From: an uncultured Hyphomonas sp.
GTDB lineage: Bacteria; Pseudomonadota; Alphaproteobacteria; Caulobacterales; Hyphomonadaceae
Direction of reading: 5' to 3'
DNA length: 64,000 nt
Assembly: GCF_963678875.1 (NCBI RefSeq)
Contig: NZ_OY787456.1
Location: 558,001-622,000, forward strand
Shown here: piece after piece, positions 1-7,158 of the stretch
Layout: every line of letters begins with the position of its first letter
Position numbering within the stretch: position 1 is the stretch's first letter
Position numbers and translations under genes: made by a program
The notes under the pieces: model-generated
Databases searched by the model: none
What the model saw: only the letters and a program-made list of their open reading frames with translations
What the model was told of the DNA's origin: nothing

Positions 1-775
1 CCCGGAAATGGGCCGAGCGCTTTTCGACATAGGCGTCCATGCCCTCTTTCTGGTCTGCGGTCGAGAAGAGGGACTGGAACAGGCGCCGTTCGAACTGGAT
101 GCCCTGGGACAGCGGGGTCTCGTAGGCATAGTTGACGGCCTCCTTGGTCATCATGGCGCCGGCCATGGGCATGGAGGCGATGGTGCGGGCGAGGCTGCGG
201 GCCTCGTCCATCAGGTCCTCGGCCTTCACCACGCGGCTGACCAGCCCGAACCGTTCGGCTTCGCCGGCGTCCATCAGGCGCCCGGTCAGGCAGAGTTCCA
301 TCGTCTTCGACTTGCCGATGGCCCGGGTCAGGCGCTGGGTGCCGCCGGCGCCGGGCATCACGCCGAGGCGGACTTCCGGCTGGCCGAACTTGGCATTGTC
401 GGCCGCCAGGATGATGTCGCACATCAGGGCCAGCTCACAGCCGCCGCCGACGGCATAGCCTGCGACAGCGGCGATGATCGGCTTGCGCAGCCGGGCGGTG
501 CGCTCCCAGTTCCGGGAGATGAAGTCCTCATAATAGGACTCCGGATAGGTCTTGTCCTTGATCTCCTTGATGTCGGCGCCGCCGGAGAAGGCCTTTTTGG
601 AGCCGGTCAGGATGACACAGCCGACCTTGTCTTCCTTGTCGCAGCGGTCGAGCGCGCTGGTCAGGTCGTTCATCATGGCTTCGGACAGCGCATTCAGCGC
701 GTCCGGACGGTTCATCTGGATCACGGCAACGCCGGTATCCTCGTCGAACTCTGTCAGAAGGGTGTCGTAGGGCAT
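1..775 (-). CDS. Enoyl-CoA hydratase (crotonase family), 3' end cut by the window edge
   Basis: Hydrates trans-2-enoyl-CoA to 3-hydroxyacyl-CoA in fatty-acid beta-oxidation in the cytoplasm. The frame starts at the ATG read from 775 and continues through base 2, giving about 258 residues, so only the last few are missing for a normal family length. The oxyanion-hole stretch SGGADIKE lies near residues 64-71 and GYAVGGGCELAL near 107-117. Both catalytic glutamates of the true hydratases are in place (E114 in GGCELA, E134 in GQPEVRLG), followed by PGAGGTQRL. It is read divergently from the ABC1 kinase gene. Family is certain; chain-length preference cannot be seen. Confidence 0.93.
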   Translation of the reverse strand, partial: MPYDTLLTEFDEDTGVAVIQMNRPDALNALSEAMMNDLTSALDRCDKEDKVGCVILTGSKKAFSGGADIKEIKDKTYPESYYEDFISRNWERTARLRKPIIAAVAGYAVGGGCELALMCDIILAADNAKFGQPEVRLGVMPGAGGTQRLTRAIGKSKTMELCLTGRLMDAGEAERFGLVSRVVKAEDLMDEARSLARTIASMPMAGAMMTKEAVNYAYETPLSQGIQFERRLFQSLFSTADQKEGMDAYVEKRSAHFR

Positions 776-1060
776 GGAAAGGGTATCCTTTCGGTGGCCG
801 CGAACTGCCGTGCAGGCAGCACAAGGGCCCAGTATGGGGATGTCTTGGTTAAGAAGGGATTGGCATGGCCGGACGCGCCGGCGGGTACCTCTTGTGGTTA
901 ACCGTGCATTACAGGCCGGTCATGAATTCGAGCGGCGCGCTATAACGCTGCCGGATGGGCTTGTCACCCCGTGGAGTCAGCAAGCTGTTTACAGCTGTAT
1001 TCTGGCGTGCGTCGCCGCAAACCCTGTGCCAGTCTCGCGCGTACACTCTATATGGATGAC

Positions 1061-2434
1061 ATGAGCGACACGACTGATCCCGCCGGGCCGACGCCTGCAG
1101 ATCCCGAACGCAACCGCCTGACCGGGCGCCTGAGCCGCACGGCGAAGGTCGGGGCGAACCTGTCCGGGGCAGGGCTGACCTTCGCCGCGCAGAGCCTGTT
1201 CGGCGGTGACCAGGGCGACGAGAAGATCGCGAAGGCGCTGGCCGCTGCGCTCGGCAAGTCAAAGGGCCCGCTGATGAAGGTGGCGCAGATGCTGTCCACC
1301 GTGCCGGACCTGCTGCCTGAGAAATACGCTGCCGAATTCGCGCAGCTGCAGGCCGAGGCCCCGGCCATGGGCTGGCCGTTCGTGCGCCGCCGCATGCGGG
1401 CGGAGCTGGGGGCTGACTGGCAGGGCAAGTTCGCCGACTTCGGCCACGAAGCCTCGCACGCGGCCTCGCTGGGGCAGGTCCATGCCGCGACGCTGCATGA
1501 CGGCCGCAAGGTTGCCTGCAAGCTGCAATACCCGGACATGGCAAGCGCCGTGGAGAGCGATGCCGGCCAGCTGAGGAGCGTGCTCGGCCTCTTCAAGCGC
1601 ATGGATGGCTCGATCGACCCGACCGCCATGGTGGAGGAAATCACCGACCGCCTGCGCGAGGAACTCGACTATGTCCGCGAGGCCAAGCACATGGCGCTCT
1701 ACGACCACATGCTGGCGGACAAGGATTTCGTTCAGGTGCCCGAGCCGGTGCCGGAGCTTTCCACGCCGCGCCTGCTGACCATGACCTGGCTGACGGGCGA
1801 GCGGCTGACGGCCTTTGAAGACGCGCCGCAGGAGGTCCGCAACCATATCGCCGAAATGCTGTTCTGGACCTGGTGGGGGCCGTTCAACTCCCACGCCGTG
1901 ATCCATGGCGACCCGCATCTCGGCAACTACCAGGTGACCGGGGAGGGGACGGGCCTCAACTTGCTCGACTTCGGCTGCATCCGCGTCTTCCCGCCGGGCT
2001 TCGTCGAAGGCGTGGTCGATCTCTACCGCGCCCTCCAGAAGGACGATTTCGACGCGACCTATGCCGCCTATGAGAAATGGGGCTTTGTCGGCCTGTCGAA
2101 GGAACTGGTCGAAGTGCTGAACATCTGGGCGCGCTTCATCTACGGCCCCCTGCTGGACGACCGCGTGCGCAGCGTCGCGGACGGGGTGACCGCCGGGGAG
2201 TATGGCCGCAAGGAAGCCTTCACCGTCCGCAAGCTGCTGAAGGAAAAAGGCCCGGTGAAGATCCCGCGCGAGTTTGTCTTCATGGACCGCGCCGCCATCG
2301 GCCTCGGCGCCGCCTACCTCCGCCTTGGTGCGGAGCTCAATTACTGCCGCCTGTTCGAGGAAAGCCTCGAAGGCTTCTCGGTCGAGACCGTCACCGGGAG
2401 GCAGGCTGACGCTTTGGGCGCTGTGGGTCTCTGA
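1061..2434 (+). CDS. ABC1/AarF/UbiB-family atypical kinase
   Basis: Member of the ABC1 (COQ8/UbiB) family of protein-kinase-like ATPases, whose members support ubiquinone biosynthesis or lipid homeostasis. Visible motifs are the lysine strand VACKLQYPDM, the catalytic loop HGDPHLGNY and the metal-binding LLDFG; the N-terminal KxGQ signature appears as the variant KVAQ in LMKVAQMLS. About 457 residues, normal for the family. The start is uncertain: ATG at 1052 is in frame, but a TACACT -10-like hexamer at 1042-1047 would put transcription near 1054, so I prefer the ATG at 1061. No clear ribosome binding site precedes either. It stands alone, and a role in quinone synthesis is inferred from family only. 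Confidence 0.88.
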   Translation: MSDTTDPAGPTPADPERNRLTGRLSRTAKVGANLSGAGLTFAAQSLFGGDQGDEKIAKALAAALGKSKGPLMKVAQMLSTVPDLLPEKYAAEFAQLQAEAPAMGWPFVRRRMRAELGADWQGKFADFGHEASHAASLGQVHAATLHDGRKVACKLQYPDMASAVESDAGQLRSVLGLFKRMDGSIDPTAMVEEITDRLREELDYVREAKHMALYDHMLADKDFVQVPEPVPELSTPRLLTMTWLTGERLTAFEDAPQEVRNHIAEMLFWTWWGPFNSHAVIHGDPHLGNYQVTGEGTGLNLLDFGCIRVFPPGFVEGVVDLYRALQKDDFDATYAAYEKWGFVGLSKELVEVLNIWARFIYGPLLDDRVRSVADGVTAGEYGRKEAFTVRKLLKEKGPVKIPREFVFMDRAAIGLGAAYLRLGAELNYCRLFEESLEGFSVETVTGRQADALGAVGL

Positions 2435-2504
2435 TGATCCGGCATAGTCCAGTATAGTCATGACAAGTCATGCATGATCATGGCGTGGTCGGTTGTTGTG
2501 CTGC
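2435..2504 (+). repeat. Dispersed intergenic element, decamer array plus palindrome, copy 1
   Basis: Two degenerate decamers of the form AGTCCNGTAT are followed by TAGTCATGACAAGTCATG and then the perfect palindrome TCATGCATGA and the overlapping ATGATCAT. The same arrangement recurs at 2671-2765 and 33427-33503 in the same orientation. It begins directly after the ABC1 kinase stop codon. Function unknown. Confidence 0.75.
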
Positions 2505-2531
2505 GCAAATCATCCCTCACGCGTCACGCCC

Positions 2532-2620
2532 GATGGCTGCAAGCCATCTGGGCGCCCATCTCTGAACGAGACGGCAAGTGCGTCATGACATGACGTGCCT
2601 GAGGCAGCGTTCAGAGATGG
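2532..2620. repeat. Cluster of short inverted repeats in the gap
   Basis: Three nested or adjacent hairpins are visible. GATGGCT (2532-2538) pairs with AGCCATC (2542-2548). A 13-bp perfect arm CCATCTCTGAACG (2556-2568) pairs with 2608-2620. Inside it, CGTCAT (2581-2586) pairs with ATGACG (2590-2595). There is no T-tract, so it is not an obvious terminator for the kinase gene. Confidence 0.6.
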
Positions 2621-2670
2621 ATCCCCAGACCGCTGCGCGGCCGGGGAGGACGCGGGTTGGGGAGGCGGGC

Positions 2671-2765
2671 TGATCCGGCCCAATCCAGTATGGTCCAGTA
2701 TAGTCCGGTATAGTCATGACAAGTCATGCATGATCATGGCGTAGACAGGTTTGGTGCTGCGGGGG
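2671..2765 (+). repeat. Dispersed intergenic element, decamer array plus palindrome, copy 2
   Basis: The longest copy: three to four decamers with a strict 10-base period (AATCCAGTAT, GGTCCAGTAT, AGTCCGGTAT), then AGTCATGACAAGTCATG and the TCATGCATGA palindrome. It matches copy 1 almost exactly from the palindrome through ATCATGGCGT. It ends about 195 bases before the start of the hypothetical gene at 2961. Confidence 0.75.
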
Positions 2766-2766
2766 T

Positions 2767-2835
2767 CATGCTTCGACTTCGCTCAGCATGAGTCCGGTTC
2801 CCTTGAGCGCTCATGCTGAGCGAAGTCGAAGCATG
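2767..2835. repeat. Perfect 26-bp inverted repeat (TTCGACTTCGCTCAG family)
   Basis: The arm at 2767-2792, containing CTTCGACTTCGCTCAGCATG, is matched exactly by its reverse complement at 2810-2835 across a 17-base spacer. Related arm pairs occur at 15094-15177 and 34419-34487, and a lone arm at 34567-34587. All lie between genes, as expected of REP-like dispersed palindromes. Confidence 0.85.
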
Positions 2836-2960
2836 CGCGCGGGCTCACGTCACTTCCCACACGCGTTTATCCACCAGCCAGCAGAACTGAACCTGCCGCA
2901 GTCATTGCCGCGCAAACAAACCTGTCCCACACCTCCGTCCCCTGACGTATAGTGCGGCCC

Positions 2961-3377
2961 ATGTCGTTCCTGCGTCCACCCGAAGGCTTCCCGCCGCATC
3001 TTGCCTGCATCTGGCCGCTGGTCTGGTGCCAGCTCCTGCTGCTTCGCGTCGCGGTGCGGGCCGCCTATGGGCAGGCTTCGCGTTACTGGTGGAGCATCAC
3101 GCCGAACGGGCGCGTATTCCTGACGCGCATTCACTTCGGACTGAAAGACAAGGCCGCGCGGGAGTTGGTGAGGCCCCGCGCATTTGCCAGCGACCGCCTC
3201 GCTGCGGCGTGCCGTGGAGAGGCTTATACCCCCGCCTACATCGCCAATCCTACCATCTCCGCTCAGCCAGGCGAATGCCGGGGTCCAGAACGGTATGGAC
3301 CGCACGGTGTGGTGATGGATCACTGGCTGTGCCGGGATGTGCGGCAATTGGAGGTGCTCCCCCTGCCGGAAACATGA
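2961..3377 (+). CDS. Conserved-looking hypothetical protein, 138 residues
   Basis: I do not recognise a named family. The protein opens with a hydrophobic, tryptophan-rich segment (IWPLVWCQLLLLRVAVRAAYG, residues about 16-36) followed by YWWSITPNGRVFLTRI and a basic, cysteine-containing C-terminal half. It is probably cytoplasmic or membrane-peripheral. The ATG at 2961 has no ribosome binding site, but TATAGT at 2948-2953 sits where a -10 element would give a leaderless message. It lies just downstream of two copies of the decamer/palindrome repeat, as does the unrelated hypothetical gene at 33756. Coding status rests on the open frame and residue composition, so confidence is moderate. Confidence 0.6.
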   Translation: MSFLRPPEGFPPHLACIWPLVWCQLLLLRVAVRAAYGQASRYWWSITPNGRVFLTRIHFGLKDKAARELVRPRAFASDRLAAACRGEAYTPAYIANPTISAQPGECRGPERYGPHGVVMDHWLCRDVRQLEVLPLPET

Positions 3378-3443
3378 CCGGCAGACTGATCCGGAAAACC
3401 AGCCTGCCAGCCAAGCGCCTTTACGGGCGTCGTTCGTGCAGCC

Positions 3444-4718
3444 TCAGGCCATCTCGAACCGGATCGGGATCGATTTCGGGCCGGAGACGAAGTTCGCCTG
3501 CACGCGGGTCGGCTTGCCGGCGAGTTCGACGGACTGGAGGCGCGGCAGCAGCTCTTCCCACAGGACGCGCATTTCCATCCGGGCGAGGTGCTGGCCAAGG
3601 CAGACATGGGCGCCATAGCCGAAGGCGACATGCTTGTTCGGTGTACGGTCGATGCGGAAGCTGTAGGGATCCTCGAACACGTCCTCATCGCGGTTGCCGG
3701 ACGGGTAGGCGAGGAACAGCCAGTCATTCTTCTTGATCTGCTTGCCGGCCACTTCCGTGTCGGCGGTGGCCGTGCGCATGAAGTGCTTCACCGGCGTTTC
3801 CCAACGGATGGATTCTTCCACCATGGACGGGATCAGCGACAGGTCGTCCTTCACTTTGCGGAACTGGTCCTGGTTCTCGGCAAGGGCCCAAAGGGCGCCG
3901 GCCGTGGTGTTGGAGGTCGTGTCGTGGCCGGCGGTTGCGGCGATGATGTAGTAGCTCATCGCTTCCAGATGGCCGAGCGGCTGGCCATAGACGGCGCCGT
4001 TGGCGATGACGCTTGCCACGTCCTCACGCGGATTGCGGCGGCGGTCCTCGGTCATCTCCATGAAATAGGTGAAGAAGTCGGCGACGGTGGCCTGGATGTT
4101 GGCGAGGCCGGTATCGCTGTCGGAGACTTCTGCACCCGAACGGTTCACTTCCGGATCCTGCGCGCCGAACAATTCCTGCGTCAGCTTCAGCATGCGCGGC
4201 TCATCAATCTCCGGCACGCCCAGCACTTCCATGATGACGTGCAGCGGGTAGAGGAAGGCGACATCGCGGGCGAAGTCACACTCGGTGCCTTTGTCGGCCA
4301 TCTTGTCGATGAAGCCGCGGGCGATCTCGCGGATGCGGTCTTCCAGCTTGCGCAGGTTTTGCGGCATGAACCAGGCCTGCGTCAGGCGGCGGTACTGCAT
4401 GTGGTCCGGATTATCCATCTGGACCAGCGAGCGCAGCAGGTTCGGCGAGCCGCCCATCATCTCGCGGACCTTCTTGTCGGTCTCGATATTGGTCAGCGTC
4501 GCGGAGCGGTCTTCATTATGGAAGAGGTCGTTCTGCTTCTCGATGTTCAGGATGTCGGCATGCTTCGTGACCACCCAGAACGGATCGAAGCCCTCGATTT
4601 CAGCGACGTCCAGCGGCGCATTCTTGCGCAGCCAGGCAAAGGCCTCGTGCGAGCGGTCCCAGTCGGCATAGGCCTTCGGGTCGACAACGGCTTCGGCGAT
4701 ATGGGCGGGTATGGTCAT
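3444..4718 (-). CDS. Cytochrome P450
   Basis: Soluble bacterial P450 monooxygenase of 424 residues. The I-helix oxygen-activation motif AGHDT is at residues 263-267, the K-helix ExxR is in EESIRWETP, and the heme-binding loop FGYGAHVCLGQHLARME places the thiolate ligand at C373. The start at 4718 is chosen because GGAGGAAAAA directly precedes it; the frame stays open 24 codons further up without a binding site. It is divergent from a TetR gene that overlaps a rubredoxin gene, suggesting local control and possibly a local electron carrier. The spacing MDNPDHMQYRRL resembles P450s acting on sterols, terpenes or fatty acids, but the substrate cannot be read from sequence. Confidence 0.95.
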   Translation of the reverse strand: MTIPAHIAEAVVDPKAYADWDRSHEAFAWLRKNAPLDVAEIEGFDPFWVVTKHADILNIEKQNDLFHNEDRSATLTNIETDKKVREMMGGSPNLLRSLVQMDNPDHMQYRRLTQAWFMPQNLRKLEDRIREIARGFIDKMADKGTECDFARDVAFLYPLHVIMEVLGVPEIDEPRMLKLTQELFGAQDPEVNRSGAEVSDSDTGLANIQATVADFFTYFMEMTEDRRRNPREDVASVIANGAVYGQPLGHLEAMSYYIIAATAGHDTTSNTTAGALWALAENQDQFRKVKDDLSLIPSMVEESIRWETPVKHFMRTATADTEVAGKQIKKNDWLFLAYPSGNRDEDVFEDPYSFRIDRTPNKHVAFGYGAHVCLGQHLARMEMRVLWEELLPRLQSVELAGKPTRVQANFVSGPKSIPIRFEMA

Positions 4719-4814
4719 TTTTTCCTCCGGTGGTGGGAGCAGCTTCCGGCTCCCGGTTGGATCAGCGTCTATCATATACTTGCTATACATCCAACAAATA
4801 TGTTAGGCGGAATC
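4719..4814. promoter_or_regulatory. Divergent P450/TetR control region
   Basis: This 96-base gap is much more AT-rich than its surroundings from 4770 to 4805. It contains direct repeats of TATAC nine bases apart (4775-4788) and the small palindrome AACA-AATA-TGTT (4793-4804), which lies just upstream of and overlapping the first in-frame ATG of the TetR gene. It is the natural place for a TetR operator controlling both directions; the exact operator is not determined. Confidence 0.5.
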
Positions 4815-5486
4815 ATGTCTGAAGCATCCACAGTCTCATCAACCGATCATGCCAACGCCCAGGGCGGCCGGCTCACACAGGCCGAACGGCGCGAACGGTC
4901 CGAGCAGGAATTGCTGGAAGCGACAATGCGCGTCGTGTCGGCCAGCGGCGTCGCCGCGGCGACCTTCGATGCGATCGGCAGGGAGGCAGGGTATTCCCGC
5001 GGCCTCGTCACGCAGCGCTTCGGGTCCAAGGACGGCCTGATCCGCAGTCTCATCGAGGCCCTGCATGGCTGGCAGCGCGATGCGCTGGATGCCGCAGATG
5101 TGGAGCGGATGGACGGCCTCTCCGCGCTTTGCGCCTTCGTCGAACTGCATTGCCAGTCTCTGGACGGGCGGGAAGAGGACAAGGCTTATTACATGCTGCT
5201 GGCCGCAGCCGTCGCCGACCGGCTGGAGACCCGCGCTGCCTTTGCCGACTCGCATGAGGTGGAGCGCGTGCTGATCCGCGGCCTCATCGAGCGCGGACAG
5301 GCCGAGGGCAGTATCCGCAAGGATGCCGATGCCGACGCCACCGCCCTGATGGCAGGCTGCGCACTGATCGGCATTCGCATGCAGAACATGATCGACCCGG
5401 GCACGGAGATCGCACCTATAAAGGATGCGCTGATCCAGTCGCTGCGCGCCCGCCTGGCACCGGTCAATGGAGGAGGGAAGGAATGA
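4815..5486 (+). CDS. TetR-family transcriptional regulator
   Basis: Protein of 223 residues with an N-terminal helix-turn-helix domain: ATFDAIGREAGYSRGLVTQRFGSKDGLIRSL spans roughly residues 50-80 and fits the TetR pattern. The C-terminal helical half would bind a ligand. The ATG at 4815 is preceded by AGGCGGA; another in-frame ATG at 4800 lacks one. The gene is divergent from the P450 gene and its stop codon overlaps the rubredoxin start (ATGA), so regulator and rubredoxin are probably translationally coupled. Autorepression and control of the P450 are inferred from the arrangement. Confidence 0.9.
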   Translation: MSEASTVSSTDHANAQGGRLTQAERRERSEQELLEATMRVVSASGVAAATFDAIGREAGYSRGLVTQRFGSKDGLIRSLIEALHGWQRDALDAADVERMDGLSALCAFVELHCQSLDGREEDKAYYMLLAAAVADRLETRAAFADSHEVERVLIRGLIERGQAEGSIRKDADADATALMAGCALIGIRMQNMIDPGTEIAPIKDALIQSLRARLAPVNGGGKE

Positions 5487-5662
5487 GCGAGGCACCTTAC
5501 AAGGTCTGGCAGTGCCGCACCTGTGGCTACATCTATGAAGAAGAGCATGGCGACCCGACAGAAGGGCTTGCGCCGGGCACCCGTTGGGCCGACATTCCGG
5601 AGGATTGGGTCTGCCCGCTCTGCGGCACGCCGAAATCCGACTTTGACATGATCGAGCTCTAG
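5483..5662 (+). CDS. Rubredoxin
   Basis: A 59-residue mononuclear iron electron carrier. The two iron-binding knuckles are complete: CRTCGYIY (C11, C14) and VCPLCG (C44, C47), with the usual intervening WADIPEDW. Length is standard for a single-domain rubredoxin. Its ATG overlaps the TetR stop codon by four bases and GGAGGGAAGG supplies a strong ribosome binding site. Rubredoxins commonly feed alkane hydroxylases; here the nearest oxygenase is the divergent P450, so a role in that electron chain is possible but not shown. Confidence 0.95.
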   Translation: MSEAPYKVWQCRTCGYIYEEEHGDPTEGLAPGTRWADIPEDWVCPLCGTPKSDFDMIEL

Positions 5663-5701
5663 GGCCCCCGGCCCGACGGGCCACGGGGACGCACGATTCA
5701 A

Positions 5702-6352
5702 TTGACCCGCCTTCGCTCGATGGTCTGGACGGCAGTCATTGTTGCCGTCGCCTACCAGTTTCTGGTCATCCTGCCGGCGATCGTCGTCCACGGCCTGATG
5801 CCGGGCATGTCGGTCATCACGCTGTCCGGGATTGCCAATGTCCTGACGGTGATCGCGATCTATGGATACCTCAAGGCGCAGGGCGTCGCCGATGAGGTGG
5901 CCGATCCCGGCGACATGAGCCTGATGATCGTGCTGATCGCTGTCGTGTCAGCCATGATTGCCGTTGCGCTGGCCACCTTCCTGGCAGGCCTGCTGGCAAT
6001 GATGTTCGGGCCGCAGGGCCTGAGTGTCAGCGAAAGCTTCACCCAGCAGCTGCAGACCAGCAGGCGGGTGGAGCTCCTGTTCGCCGTCGTACTGGTCGCG
6101 CCCTTTGCCGAAGAGTTCATCTATCGCGGCCTGGTCATGGGCGTCCTTCTCGCCCGCGGCTGGTCGCCGTTCACGGCGGCGGGCCTGTCGGCTGCGATCT
6201 TCGCCGTCCAGCATATCCAGTATGGCTGGATCGGCATTCTGGTGGTGATGATGTACGGAATGGTGCTGGGCCTGCTGCGTGTTGCCAGCGGCGGCCTGTT
6301 CCTGCCGGTGATGGCGCACCTGTTCATCAATCTCATCTCGCTGACGATGTGA
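5702..6352 (+). CDS. CPBP-family intramembrane metalloprotease
   Basis: Integral membrane protein of 216 residues with about six hydrophobic segments and the CPBP/CAAX-protease motifs: APFAEEFIYRG (the EExxxR box), then HIQYGW and the last-helix AHLFIN. These glutamate and histidine residues bind the catalytic metal in Rce1-type enzymes. Some family members process peptides or protect against bacteriocins, but the substrate is unknown. The frame starts with TTG at 5702; ATG at 5720 is an alternative. Neither has a convincing ribosome binding site. Confidence 0.85.
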   Translation: MTRLRSMVWTAVIVAVAYQFLVILPAIVVHGLMPGMSVITLSGIANVLTVIAIYGYLKAQGVADEVADPGDMSLMIVLIAVVSAMIAVALATFLAGLLAMMFGPQGLSVSESFTQQLQTSRRVELLFAVVLVAPFAEEFIYRGLVMGVLLARGWSPFTAAGLSAAIFAVQHIQYGWIGILVVMMYGMVLGLLRVASGGLFLPVMAHLFINLISLTM

Positions 6353-6424
6353 TGCGCCTGTGCCGCAGCCGCTTCCGTGGCGAAGGGCTGGCAAATCCCG
6401 GCGGACGGCGCTAAGCGGTCCGCC

Positions 6425-6898
6425 ATGACTGACGATCTTTCACGTAACCAGACATTCGACCTGCCGGAAGGCTACCAGATGCTGCCCTGGCACCGGGGCT
6501 TCGGCCGCCAGGTTGGCCCGCTGTTCGAGAAGCGGGACGAGACGGGACTGACCCGCGCCTTCCGCGTCGAGGAGCATCACACCAATGGCATGATGAACGC
6601 GCATGGCGGCATGCTCATGACCTTTGCCGACATGGCCTGGGGCGCGGCGGTGGAGAAAGACGACGACACCTGGTGGGTGACCGTCCGCCTGATGTGCGAC
6701 TTCCTCTCCGGCGCCAAGCAGGGCAGCTTCGTCGAGGGCAAGGGCCATGTGATCGGCCGGCAGGACGATGTCTTCACGGTCGAAGGCAAGATCTGGGCGG
6801 ATGACAAGCTGCTGATGCGCGGCACGGGCATCTTCAAGGTGATCGAACGCCGGGAAGGGCAGGAGAAGCCGTTCACCCGCCAGACCGAGGGCGCCTGA
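6425..6898 (+). CDS. PaaI-type hotdog-fold acyl-CoA thioesterase
   Basis: Protein of 157 residues with the PaaI/4HBT hotdog signature: NAHGGMLMTFADMA near residues 58-71 is the active-site helix with its HGG entry. Such enzymes hydrolyse acyl- or aryl-CoA esters in the cytoplasm. The ATG at 6425 gives a family-typical length; an upstream in-frame start at 6377 would add 16 atypical residues. It is the last gene before the histidine operon promoter and is not obviously part of it. Confidence 0.85.
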   Translation: MTDDLSRNQTFDLPEGYQMLPWHRGFGRQVGPLFEKRDETGLTRAFRVEEHHTNGMMNAHGGMLMTFADMAWGAAVEKDDDTWWVTVRLMCDFLSGAKQGSFVEGKGHVIGRQDDVFTVEGKIWADDKLLMRGTGIFKVIERREGQEKPFTRQTEGA

Positions 6899-6906
6899 GC
6901 TTTCGG

Positions 6907-6935
6907 TTGACTTTGCCGGGCCGCCCCCGTATCGG
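6907..6935 (+). promoter_or_regulatory. Predicted sigma-70 promoter of the hisS-hisZ-hisG operon
   Basis: TTGACT at 6907-6912 and TATCGG at 6930-6935 are separated by exactly 17 bases. The -35 box matches five of six consensus bases; the -10 box matches TAT only. Transcription would begin near 6942, two or three bases before the ATG of the His-rich peptide at 6945, so the peptide would be read from a leaderless or nearly leaderless mRNA. Confidence 0.55.
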
Positions 6936-6944
6936 CCTTGCGTA

Positions 6945-6983
6945 ATGAACACTGCACTGCACCACCATCACCATCATTCGTGA
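6945..6983 (+). CDS. hisL: His leader peptide MNTALHHHHHHS (12 residues)
   Basis: The frame reads Met-Asn-Thr-Ala-Leu, six consecutive His codons (CAC CAC CAT CAC CAT CAT, 6960-6977), Ser, stop TGA at 6981-6983. It sits 175 bases upstream of hisS and immediately after a promoter-like sequence. Peptides of this kind sense charged tRNA-His by ribosome stalling in his operon attenuation, as in enterobacteria. Mixed CAC/CAT use argues against a simple trinucleotide slippage tract. No ribosome binding site precedes it, which agrees with leaderless initiation as reported for trpL peptides in some alphaproteobacteria. The call is by position and composition, not by homology. Confidence 0.75.
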   Translation: MNTALHHHHHHS

Positions 6984-7061
6984 CGCGCCGACGAGGCGCG
7001 AACCGGTCCGGCTGCGCCTCTGCTAAAGTGTTCTCCCAAAGAACCAGACCAGACGAGGCAG
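6984..7061 (+). promoter_or_regulatory. Alternative stem-loops of a possible his attenuator
   Basis: Directly after the leader stop codon, CGCGCC (6984-6989) pairs with GGCGCG (6995-7000). The overlapping GAGGCGC (6993-6999) can instead pair with GCGCCTC (7014-7020), and GCCTC (7016-7020) can pair with GAGGC (7055-7059). These are mutually exclusive, as expected for attenuation. A further hairpin GTTCT/AGAAC spans 7030-7044. No U-tract follows any stem, so an intrinsic terminator is not evident; Rho or translational control would be alternatives. Confidence 0.45.
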
Positions 7062-7158
7062 GCCACAGCCGGGGCGTGCCGGATGTTGACGTGTCGCCTT
7101 CCAATCCGGACCAGCACCGACTATGCGGTGCGCAAACAGGACCAAGAGCGACCACACC

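Noticed and set aside
8..901. Plus-strand open frame of nearly 300 codons at the left edge
   Set aside because: It is the mirror of the crotonase gene on the minus strand and has an unnatural His/Gly/Ala composition.
3588..4814. Long upstream extension of the TetR frame
   Set aside because: It runs antisense through the P450 gene. The TetR start at 4815 has a binding site and a normal family length.
6984..7140. A classical intrinsic terminator in the his leader
   Set aside because: Several hairpins exist, including GCACCG/CGGTGC at 7114-7131, but none is followed by a U-tract.
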